Shown: positions 36,301-48,300 of the stretch, piece after piece
Position numbering within the stretch: the stretch's first letter is position 1
How the letters are laid out: each line of letters starts with the position of its first letter
NCBI GenBank assembly: GCA_031769625.1
Contig: JAUIMM010000582.1
Location: 1,071,501 to 1,135,500, forward strand
DNA length: 64,000 nt
Source of the DNA: Taudactylus pleione
Lineage: Eukaryota; Chordata; Amphibia; Anura; Myobatrachidae
Direction: 5' to 3'
Program-made: the position numbers and the translations under genes
The notes under the pieces: generated by a model
Database searches by the model: none
What the model saw: only the letters and a program-made list of their open reading frames with translations
Told to the model about the DNA's origin: nothing

Positions 36301-39300
36301 AAGCCCGCTTCCCAATGGAGAGCTCCGGGAATAAACACCGCAGAGTTTGCCAGGAGAAGACCCTTGGACTATGTCAGCATGGGTGACATTCCTAACATTG
36401 CCACCCAACTACCAGTGTTGCCTAGATGGAAGCCACTGTTGTGACACTGTCGGACTGAACCTATTCAGGTTTACCGTGACAAATGGGTTAGGCCAGAGTG
36501 AAAGTCCAAGACAGCTTAAAGTATCAACAAGGTAAGTGGCAGGGCAGAAGCGACAGACGTCCAACTGCCCCGAAATGAATGCGGACCAGACACTGTCTTT
36601 AGCAAAGAACACCCTGGACGAGATGGCCATAGCCACCCGGACAGAGACCAACTCGCCTCCGTAGAAAGTATCATCGTTCGAACAGCGATCCGATGGAAAA
36701 AACTCGATCCATCTGGAGGGGAGTCAATTATGGCAAGGCCTGGAATGGAACTGAGCACATTCCACCCTACCAAAAGGTAGACACTCTGGTAGACCGCGCA
36801 TCACAAAGAGTAATGACATATGTCGACTGCGTAGATATCCGCACACTCGAAGTTGAAGAGTGGAGATCTTGTCTTACGCCAGAAAAATTCTCAGATTCTG
36901 AGAATCCAGCAGTGCTCCCAGATGAAGAAAACCCTGTGAGGGATGCAGGGAGGACTTTTCTGTGACGAGAAGAAGCCCCGGTTATCCTGACCTGGCGGTA
37001 AAGTACCTTGGTGATCCTGCTAAAAGTAGGAGACCGTCCAGAGAAAGGAGCATTCGGATACACTGAACAGGTGAACTGTCAGAAAATCCATAAAGCTGGT
37101 AAACCCCGGTGGAGTTGAGGACAGCCCCAAAAGGCAGAGCCCGAAACTTACCAGTGTTGCTGTGGCACAGCAAACCTGAACCCATGCTGATGAGAGGGCT
37201 CTGTATGTACCCGTAGGTACGTATCCTGAATACTCGGATATACCATAAAATCCCCAGGTTCCAAACATCGGATGATGGAGCATGGACGATTCCACCTGAG
37301 TCAAGGCACCGTTGGAATCTGATTCAGGGATTTGAGACAGAGTATAGGCAAAGGAGGACCAGTCGGTCACCGCCCCAAAAAGAAAGTAGAACAACCAGTC
37401 CCTCACTGAGATAGTGAGGTTGGCCGAAATAGCTCTGCTTACCACAAAGACTGTATAGCTTTCTGGGATTGTAAGGCCCTGATCAGTTCTGAAGAAGGGC
37501 CCGTGTAACAATGCCTGTGAGGAGGCTGCATGAGCAATGAGAGGCCGTTGAGAATCAGTACCTCACTCTGGAAATTCCCCAGATGTAGACCTGTCCCGTC
37601 AGGCTGAGGGTATATCCTCAGGTGTAGAAACAGGGTCGTCCGGAAGTCCAGGACTGCTCGGTACTGGATATGGTGGCCCCCGTGGAGGCCGACAGCCTAG
37701 GAAAAAACAGGCCTTTAGGCTGACCCTGAGGACAAAAAGACTTAACAGAGTTAGTCCGAATGTAGTGGGAGTAGCTAAAGACGGTATCTCCCCATTAGTG
37801 ATACTGCCAATGATGCAACGATCTTGTCAAGGTCAGGACCAAACAAGAACTTCCCCCTGGAAGGAGTGTGCACCTCTGCTTTCCCATAACGCAACCATAG
37901 GGTACTGCGGCGGATACAGACGCCGCCGAAACCCTGAAAGTTAGAAGACCGGCATCCCATGAGGTAATCCCACATATGACCACTGCATATTTTGTGAGCG
38001 GCAAAAAGATATTTGAACCTCAGACGTGTTGGAGGGGAAAAACGTCACAAAAGCATCACCATGCGATGGCCATGGTAGGACGGGCAACAGGCCCTGAAAA
38101 CGAGTACATTGATTTCAGGCAAAGTTACCACCTACGGATCCGTAAAATTCGTCCAGGCCGGGATGGGAGGCGTATTAATGCCTGTAACCCGATGATTAAC
38201 ATACAAATCCATCCCAGAAGGGGATTTCCATTACTTGTGAGGACCCTCAGGGAATGGGAAACAGGAGGCCTTTGTGACTCCTCGTATCTGGGGACAGCCA
38301 GACTCCCGCTATGAGATCCACCCGCTGGGCAGAAAACGGGAGATGTATGATACTGGTGCAGGATCGACATTCTCTATATCCAGAATGAGCCTGGCTACCA
38401 GCCCCAAAGCAGGGATAATAATACTTGAGATCGGCTCCCCCCCATGTGAGAGGGAAAGAGCCGAATATACCATCCAGTTCACGGCAGAGCCACTGGTCAG
38501 TAACCACAGGGCGTATATCACGCCAATTAGTATTTCGTATAAAACGACATCCACCAGGGTGGCCGTTGTGGTAATCCCTGCAAGGGGAATGACAGACCGA
38601 TGTGGTATCGGAGGTAATTCATGTACTGTGAAAAACCCCGGCAGGGAGCGATAGTCTGTGACACAGGGGTAAATTGCAAGAAATTGCGAGATACCCCGAG
38701 TTCAAAAGGGCAGTATGGTGAAGTAACTCCAAGCGAGTGACGACAATGGGGCCCGCCCGGCGATCCTCAAAGGAGAGGATCCTGAGAAACAACGCCCTTT
38801 AAGGGGGTCGTGCAAGGGGCCCGGCACCAGATGGTGCCGCATACGTAAACCTTTCTGAGTTAAAATCCTCCGCACTAATTCCTGCAGGCTATGACTTGCA
38901 GGATAGCAATAATGGGTGCAGTATCGTGTGCAATCTCCTGGTCAGATATATCTGACTATCTTGACGGAAATATTAAGCAGCGCCATACCGGTCCTGACTG
39001 ACGCTAAGATTAGCTGCAGGAACCCATTATCAGCGTACGCAACTCACAGTTCCATCTAAAATATGGCAACGTGCAGCACGCAACAGTATGTGACAAACCT
39101 CACAGATATTAACAAATATATATATGTGAGGTCTCAGAACCACCCCAGGTACACCTGTATTAGGGCAGATAAAGAAAAGGGATAGATATACACTGACAGG
39201 TGAGAGAAAAAGCAGACAGTCAGCACTAGCATAAGTCACATACAATGCAGAAAAATATATATACATACATAAGCATGACATATAATATACTGCACAATGT

Positions 39301-42300
39301 CGCTACATTCAACTGCCCAGATTCAGTGTCTGGGAAGGCTATAGCGCTGTGTACACTCACCCAAATGGCCAGGTACGCAGGGGGACTGGGCTCACTGACA
39401 TCCTAGGAGTTCTGCAGCACCACAGAGAGAAAATGGCCACTGGAGACCTCAGAAGAAGCGTGGCCCGCGGAGGAAGCAGCTCAGCGATGCCAGACTGTAG
39501 TATTGAAAGGCGCGCTGAGCTGAGGGGAGGAGCCGCTAGACAGGGAAGGCTTCCTCCCCTGGCTAGCAATTAACCCCCCGGGATGCCGGCTCCCGCTGCC
39601 GCTATAATCCCTGGTGGGCTGTGGACACGCGGGGTATGCCTCCATGGAGGGGGAGCCCGCCGCCACCGCTAGCGCCTCCGGTCTGTCCCCAGAGACCGGA
39701 GGCATAAGGCTGCATGTACACGCGGGTCACCGCAAGCGGTGACCACGCGACTTACCTGTCCCCGTCGATCCGGCAGCAGCCCAGGGATTCCTCCAGAGCC
39801 CGGCTAGTACAGACTCTGGGGTCCCGCTGCGATCCCCAGATCTGTACTGGCGTCGCAGCGCCGGCGGGGTGTAGGGGCGGCAGCTCAGACGTCCATTGGA
39901 CAGTCTGATGCTGCCGCTCTGAAGAGTAGTAAAAAAATAATAAAATAAAAACTCTTTTAAGCTTAGGGGCTGCTAAGCAGCCCCCCTGCAGTAACGGTGA
40001 CCCGACTCCGGCCGGGCACCAACTTAAACTGAGGTGCCTCTGGCTGGGGGGCGGGGTTATAGGGAGAGTGGACCCAAGTGCATCCTGGGAGCTAAAAGCT
40101 TTAACTGCGTGGTGCCCGGATTTGGTTCCCAACCTATACCCCAAGGTCAACCCTGTGGACCCCCTATGGACCCTGAAGTAGAAATATGCGCTTAATATGG
40201 GTTTTGCACGCCGTGGTGTTCCAGTGTCTGCGCCTTTTGGCGCTCACACATCTGCGACTTTAAGCTAATACCGCTATGAGCTCTTTTCTGGCGTACATAC
40301 GTGCGTCTGCATGTGCAAGGCCTGAGACTTCCCCTCTGAGCGTTCTCAGACGCCTTAATACCGCTCGGTGCGTCTTTAGTCGTAAATATGGGTCGCATCA
40401 TCGGAACTTGCGCCAGCCCCATGCTGAGTGCAGATTGTCCATCGGAGTATGGCCTCCAATGTGAGCAATGAAGCGCCTTGAGTTCACAATCACTTCAGCG
40501 ACACGGCCATAACACGACCCATCTCTGTACGTCCACTTACCCACCGCCCAAGAACGTCCATCATTATTCTGAGACTGTGTGTACAATACAATTATCAGGG
40601 CCGGGTTTCAATTAGTGGGGTCACCAGGGCTAGTAGCTTGCGGTAACCCCCCTATAGATACTGTATTTTGGGGGTCTTGCACTGCTGCTGCCTGCACGGC
40701 CGGATGGAATTTAAAAGCATCGTCAAATCAGTAGCAGAAAGAAAGACGTGACAATACCACTGTATAGGTCATTGGTACGTCCTCATCTAGAATATTGTGT
40801 TCAGTTCTGGAGGCCATACGTTATCTCCAGAAGGATATTAATACATTAGAGAAGGGCAACTAAAATGGTGCAAGGTCTACACCACAAAACGTACCAGGAA
40901 AGACTAAAAGATCTTGGGGCACATTTATCAAAGTGCATTTGAGGTAAATTCCCCGAAAACACCTGTTTTCGGGGGTTTACCTCAAATACTTAGTATCCCC
41001 CGAATGTATGAAGGAGGGGCCGCAGCAAGTATCTCCGATACCTGCTGCGATCCCTCCATTGCCGCCGGCAGCCGCCTCCCCTATAGGTTTCTATGGGGGA
41101 TGCGATGCTGCCAAATGTACCAATATCCGGAATGCGAAGCATTCCCGATATTGGCCCCAGCAGCTAACGCTATCTAAAGATAGCGTTAGCTGCTGTTTCC
41201 TATGGGCACTTACCGCATATCAGCCGGCGGAGGGATCTGCCAGATCCCTCCGCCGGCAATGGGCGCCGCTCATGTGCAGTCCGCGGGACTGCACATGCGC
41301 AGAAGCCCCGACTGCCCTCCGGAGACATCGCAGGGACGGGCTCTTTTCGGAGCCCGTCTCCCTGCATGTCCCGGATAATACATCCGGCAGATAGGATCGC
41401 ATTTTGCAATGCGATCAGGGGCGGTACTGCATGCCCTGATCGCATTGCAAAATGCGATCATTAATAAATGGGCCCCCTTATATGTATAGTTTGGAGCAGA
41501 GAAGGGAAAGGGGGGACATGATAGAAACGTTAAAATATATAAAGGGTTTTACCGGTAAAGGAAGGAGACATTCTTCATAGAAAGAGAAGTATTAGAACAA
41601 GAGGACATGTTCTGACACTGAAGGGTGGTAATTTGAGGAAAAATTACTTCACAGAAAGGGTAGTGGACAAGTGGAATAGCCCCCATCAGAGGTGGTACAG
41701 CAGGGGTGGGGAACCTTTTTTTCTGCTGAGGGCCATTTTGATATATATAACATAATTCGCGGGACCAGTGCAGGCCACGCCCCCTCAGTGTGATGTCACA
41801 TGGGACGGGGCCACAATCGCTAGTGATTACAGCAATCCCCAGGGCTTCCTGAAGATGCTCTGGGGAGCTGTAAGGGCAGCGGTGTGACCGTCTGAAGTGT
41901 CCTAAGGACTCTCCAGGTGGCACTGCTGCATAGATTCTGGCTGCAGGGTGCCATTCTAGGCACCCTGCCAGCCAGATAAGGCTAGCAGAAAAAAGCTCCG
42001 AGGGCCAGACCAGATGATTCCGGTGGGCTTATATGACTCCCGGGCCTGAGGTTCCCCATCCCTGTGGTAGAGGCTAAGACAGTGGAGCAATTTTAAACAT
42101 GGATGGGATAGACATAAGGATATCCCTCAGAAGAAGTAAGGATCAATAAGGGTTGAGGTAATAATATGTTTAAAAATGGGGCAGACTAGCTGGGCCAAGT
42201 GGTTCTTGTCTGCCGTCAAATTCTATGTTTCTAAATAAGCAGCCACCCCTGATGTATTCTTTCCTATTGGTATTGATTAATACATTGGAAGTACAGCAAA

Positions 42301-45300
42301 TCTCCTGACAGGGCAGAGAATAATCAGAGCTGTGACTGCCCTCCCATGTCTGGGGTCAGGGGCATTTCTAGAGAGGAGGGGGCCCGTGTGCAGTCTCCGA
42401 CATGGGCCCCTTCCTCTTCGCCCCAGCGGCCGGCAGCGCACTGAGCTGTGCGCACCCAACGTCGGAGTTCTAGACTCTGGGCACTAGAGTGCGCCCAGAG
42501 TCTATAGTGTATGCACAGGTCACCGGGAAAATGGCCATGGTGGCCATTTTCCCTGTACTGCGCATGCGCAAACTACGGGAAAATGGCCGCCGCGGCCATT
42601 TTCCAGTCGTTTTACAGCACCGGACATCCGCGCTGACGTGGGACTCCGGAGAGGTAAGTATTATTATGGGTGCAGGGTGTGCGGTGCGGGGCCCGTGTTC
42701 CCCGCACACCCTGCACCCATTATAGATACGCCCCCGCCTGGGGTAGATTGGTGGCATCATGGGGTATCTACCCAGCTACCCCCAGAACATTCATTCTTTG
42801 TTAGCAAAATATCTTCTTACCATTCATATCACCATTTTCTTATCACGATCATTATACATAAAAATACGTGGAATGGTCTGTTAATAGTATAAATGTCCAT
42901 ATTTGTCGCACGTTCTACAATGGCGGTCAGAAAGGTCATCTTACATTTCTCTATCATACGATCTAAGTCCCACCTGTAACGCTCCCAGCTCGGTCTCTCG
43001 CCAAGTTCTCTGTGTGTGTGTCGCACAAGCCTGATTAAAGACGCGTATGGAATTTGGCCAAGCGCGCCCGCAGGCTGCTCTATAATTCATGGCATGTGAC
43101 TTGTGTCTCTCTTCCCGGGCGCTGCAGGCGGAACGCGATGTCTTTTATGTGTGTTGTAAAAAAAAAAATTGTTCCTTCTGATGCATAAGGAAATTCTGCA
43201 ATTCCTTGTAACCTTCAGTTCTCTATAAATCCTGGTTTACTCCCAGTGGTGTTTGCAAGGCTCTGGGAGGAAGTCATTAAATGTGACAATGATGTTTTCT
43301 CCACAGGGTCCGATGTTCTCCTGAAAAGCTCTAATTCTCCATAAAGGTCACTGACTAATGAAGAGGTGAAATCTATAGGGGGGAGGATGGTATTCAGACC
43401 TTGTGTCAGGTGGTGCCAGCAGCAGTACAACACTGCAGATCAGAGGGAATTCACACAGAACAGGTTATTATAATGGTCCTGGATTATTTTATAGACCGTG
43501 TCCATGGGCCAATGACACCTGCTGGCCCCTCCCACTTGGATGTCAGCACCGCCCATTCTACACATAGGTCTTGGAGCAACTGTAACATGAATTCAGGCCC
43601 AGAATGGCTCCAATTACCATTAAATCATAGTTGATTTAATTATCATCAATTATTCCCCCCCAATGCCACACAGTGAGCATGACGGCCAGACATGGCTGTA
43701 ACTCACATATCAGGGCGTTACCAATGACCGACATATCTGGCGCAGGCTTGTATCACAGAGATGATCACGTACTCACAGATATCGGGCCGATAACACCACC
43801 TGAGGCCTCCGGGTGAGACAGGACAGAGGCTCAGTAATCATACTAGGGCAATCAGTCAGGTCATTATTGGACTGGCTGCAATACGCAGCAATGAGATGGC
43901 AGCAATCTACATCTTCCAGTTGACTTCCATGTTGGTAATCTCAGCAAAGGCCACAAAGGGCCCCAGATTCCATCTTGATTTTTCTTTTACACAGGTGACA
44001 CCTAAATCTCTATGCCAGCGGTCACAGGCAGGAGACAGCTTAACAGGTCCATGGTGACCTCTAAACTCACAAAATGGCAGCCACACTACGTAGCGTGCTG
44101 TTGGGAAAGCTCTGGCTTCTTGTGTACACAGTGCCAGATTAACAATAGGGCGGCTGAGGAGGTCATCCAGAGCCCCCACGCAAAGCTACATCACCAGTGT
44201 GGGGGGGCACTGTGGCATATAGTGAACTGGGTGTTTGTGTGTGGCATAGTGTGAACTGGGGGGCACTATAGTGTGTTCAACACATTTGTGTTGCTGGCAA
44301 AATGTACATTATATTTTTTATGACCATTGCCACAATATCGTATTGACAGTATTATCGGTATTGGCCACCACAAGTTAGCTACCCTAAGGCCTCCTCAAAC
44401 CATAATCTGTAGGCCGGAAACCACTGCCTAACACCTTCTGCTGATCTAACGTTTATGCCCTTAGACTCGATATATTATAATCAGTCAGTGGGCACAGTGT
44501 AAAACCACTGGCAGATTGTGGCTTACCAAGGGCTGAGCCCTGCACAGGTGATAAACGTACCTGCTGTTTGTTTTCTTTAGAGTACGGCAGCATGGTGGAG
44601 ACGTGGAACATGATCTCGTGCCCTTGGTAAACAGTGTAGACGGAATGTATTCCCGTTGTGTCATCTGCAAAGAAACCACAGGGAATTAAATCCCATCCAG
44701 CTCCATGGATGTGCAAAGATAGTATTCACACCTCACCAAGGTGTAACTAGCACTCTGGCCACTAGGGGGGCCCTCACAGGTTTACTGCATTTATAGATGT
44801 GATCACGTCTGGTCCCTGAGGCTCGGAAGGAGGACAGGGCTGTAATTATCCCAGGATGCCCCTGTGGGTACAGAGGCTCTGAGCTCACATACTGTACAAC
44901 ATTACAATGTACATGGTTTCAACTGTAGGATTTCATTTATTTCACATTTCCACGGGGTGTAAATGGTGTACGAATCCTCTGCGCAAAAGGTTTACAACGT
45001 GAGGGATGAAAGGAAAACTTTCTTCCGTCAGAATATGACAGGCAGCAGAGGCAGTGGCCCTTGGCCCCTATATAAAATCTGAGTGGGGGCCCCAAATCTA
45101 ATTTCACTTATGCATATGATAAAAATACAGCCAGAGGTTGGAACACTCTGTATACTGGGTAAGAAAGCCGCAGTTCACAGGAACCTCTCTCATCACTTAG
45201 ATCCCCCCCCCCCCCCTCCAGTGCAGAGACACCCAATACCGCACAGAAATCTACACTGCCACAAGTGTCAGAGCTCGGGACCCTTTGTCCAATGAATGTG

Positions 45301-48300
45301 GCCATTGCGATCCCAGATGCTGCCAGAACTGCCACGGTTAATGCAAAAAAAATCCAGCCAAAATTGCTCTCTGCGCGCTGACAAATTCCTGGGAAAGTCT
45401 ATCCCACAACCTTAGTCTATGGCTTTACTCGATGAGTGTGAGCGACATTGTACGCCGCAGGGAACTTACACTTCCTACTACGCTTAAACTTTCATAAACC
45501 CAATCAATGCAAGGTATTTCCATTACTATACAATTGTCTTTGCCCACAGGAGATCAGGAACAGCGCCACCCAGTGTGAGAGCGCCTCATTACAGCTCCCG
45601 GTCAGGGGAGGCTGAGTATGTAGTACTGATGTCAGTAAGTGTAATGCACCATTTATCATCTTCACCTCTGTTTACGGACATCTCTTACATGGACTAAACT
45701 GTTAAAAGTGGGCCTATCCAAAGTGCGCAAAATTCCTGCTTACACGTTCTGACAACAGTTTCATTGCTATCTAACAAATATACAATCATTTTTTAAAAAT
45801 GAACTGAGCATAGAGCCATACAGCTTCTAGGGTTTTGTCTAATTAGTTAATTAGACAATGATTGGGGGAGGTATATAATGTCAACCCACGATGCACCTTG
45901 AAAAAGATTATTTACTCTGATCGAAACGCGTCGGTGAAGGGACTTGTTTGATGGTATCGTCTGATTCTTATTCACTCTGGAGCATTTACGTTTAGTAGTC
46001 TGGGGAAGTCTGGAATCCCTGTACTACGTTTTGTTTAGTATTGTCCATTTTACTCCAGTGTGATGACTGTGGAATCTTCCATATTTTAAAACGCTGTTAC
46101 TTACTTAAATAAATTTGTTCTGATACTTTGTTCCCCTCTTTCTTTTATGATATTTAACATTTATGAGGGAACAAGGATCTAGAGAGAGCGTGAAGGCAGG
46201 GTTGCATAAAATTTGATTATTTTTTTTTAATTAAATAAATGAAAAACAAATTTATTTGATTTAAATAGGATTTTTTATTAAAAAAAAAACAATTTTAAAT
46301 GTTTAAAAATGTAAAACGTTTATTTAAAAAGAAAAAAAATTACTAAAAGATCCAATTTAAATCCAAAAAAAAATCAGTTTTAAAACAAATATTTTTTTTA
46401 AAAATCCAATTTTATGCAACCCTGGTACTGAAGTGATATGCATATCCAGAAAGATACATTTATATGCACGTGAAAGCTGACTGTGATGTGAGTTTGGCTA
46501 CGCCCGTATACTACTTGTCTCTGCATTTTTAACGGGTGAACAATGAGTTGAAAGAGATACTTTTATGTGTTTATACACCACTTACTATACAGTGAGTGGG
46601 ATACTCTATATTGCCTAAACCTAAACTAGATTTTATATCTGGACTTTCTTATTCAGAAATTTCTATCATACAGAAATGATCTCTGAAGGATGTTTTTATT
46701 GTATTTATTTTTCATATGTCACAAATTACCCTCTTCATAAATTGAAATCTCCCCAGACCAGCAGAGTATCAGCATCTGGACATTCGCAGCAGTCTGAGTA
46801 TTTGTGTTTAATCCAGCGCCATCTTGTGTTCCGCATATTTTTTTATGATCTCTTACATGGAGTTTAAAAAAGTTTTCCCCTTTTTAAGTAAAGTTCCACT
46901 TATAGTTGACGTTTCTTAAATAATGTCCTAATGTGACTCTGGAATTAGTAAGAAGGGAGACCCCAGGACATGACCAATCTGAGGGTCACATAATAACAAT
47001 ATAGAGCTTATCGTACGCTCTGCGCTACGTTACCTACAGTAAGGCGGCTCTTACTTTTGGTATCTAGTCCTCCCCTGTAGCCGATCCAGCTCTTCAGCGT
47101 GATGGTGTCTCCTAGCAAGTTCAATAACTTTTGGAAACTTTCACTTCCAGCTTCTGGAATAAAATGAGAAATGCAGATTGTCAAACACTGAGGAAATGAC
47201 CAAAACAGGTCTGAGCCATAGAACGATTACAGAGCAGCAGTCATCGTGTTATAAGAATGAGTAAAACTGATGGGGGAGCAGGAATCTGCGGCTTTGTCCT
47301 CAGCTGAGGTAGCTGGTAATTGTATACAGGTATACAGAGGGAGGCTCTGATATACCAGGTGTCAGGGAGAGGGTCTGATTCTGCAGGTGCTAGGGGAGGG
47401 TCTGATTCAGAAGGTGCCAGAGAGAGGGTCTGATATAGCAGTTGCCAGGGGGGAGGTCTGATTCCGCAGGTGAAAGGGGGAGGGTCCGATATTCTGTGTG
47501 CTAGGGTGAGGGCCCACCAAAAAGGGTCGGGAGGAAGGTTTGAATGAGCAGGTGTCAGGGGGAAGGTCTGACTGAGCAGGTGCCAGGAGGGAGGGTCTGA
47601 CTGGGCAGGTTATCAGAAGGAGGGTCTGATTGAGCAGGTGTCAGGGGTCATATCAGATTGAGCAGGTGATAGGGGGAGTGTTTGATTCCGCAGGTATCAG
47701 GGGAGGGTCTAATTCAGCAGGTATCGGGGGAGGATCTGATTCAGCAGGTATCGGGGGAAGGGTCTGATTCAGCAGGTATCGGGGGAAGGGTCTGATTCAG
47801 CAGATATCTGTGGAAGGGCCTGATTTAACAGGTATCGGGGGAGGGCTGATTCAGCAGGTATCGGGGGGCTGATTCAGCAGGTATCGGGTGAGAGCTGATT
47901 CAGCAAGTATCGGGGGGTGGGCTGATTAAGCAAGTATCGGGGGGTGGGCTGATTAAGCAGGTATCGGGGGTGGGTAGATTCAGCAGGTATCGGGGGGAGG
48001 GCAGATTCAGCAGGTATCGGGGGGAGGGCTGATTCAGCAGGTATCGGGGGGAGGGCTGATTCAGCAGGTATCGGGGGGAGGGCTGATTCAGCAGGTATCG
48101 GGGGGAGGGCTGATTCAGCAGGTATCGAGGGAGGGCTGATTCAGCAGGTATTGGGGAGAGGGCTGATACAGCAGGCATCGGGGGAGGGCTGATTCAGCAG
48201 GTATTGGGGAGGGCTGATTCAGCAGCTATCGGGGAGAGGGCTGATACAGCAGGTATCGGGGGAGAGCTGATTCAGCAGGTATCGGGGTAGGGCTGATTCG

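Larger units (their letters stand above)
34379..40184 (-). mobile_element. DIRS-like retrotransposon, about 5.8 kb, degraded coding region
   Basis: DIRS elements are reverse-transcribing transposons that use a tyrosine recombinase and integrate through a circular intermediate, usually without target duplication. Here 34379-34566 and 40029-40184 are inverted terminal repeats (shared core from about 34422). At 34710-34822 is an internal complementary region whose two halves are the reverse complements of the left and right outer ends, joined. It sits beside the low-coordinate repeat, which fits a minus-strand element whose 3' end is at 34.4 kb. The minus strand shows reverse-transcriptase fragments near 37.1-37.25 kb and a gag-like fragment near 37.85 kb, in different frames with stops. 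A recombinase is expected at about 34.9-36.1 kb but was not confirmed. No flanking duplication is seen. Confidence 0.87.
40687..42236 (+). mobile_element. Non-LTR retrotransposon 3' fragment split by two insertions
   Basis: Three collinear pieces (40687-40915, 41477-41700, 42065-42236) form the 3' end of a LINE. The first reads, with stops, [13 protein letters not shown] and [20 protein letters not shown]; the second [20 protein letters not shown]. This resembles the C-terminal thumb region (RLKEL..FSLE.RR.RGDLIE) of CR1/L2-type reverse transcriptases. The third ends in 'gtctgccgtcaaattctatg', a familiar amphibian LINE tail. It is interrupted by a MITE at 40916-41476 and a hAT element at 41701-42064. 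Confidence 0.7.
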
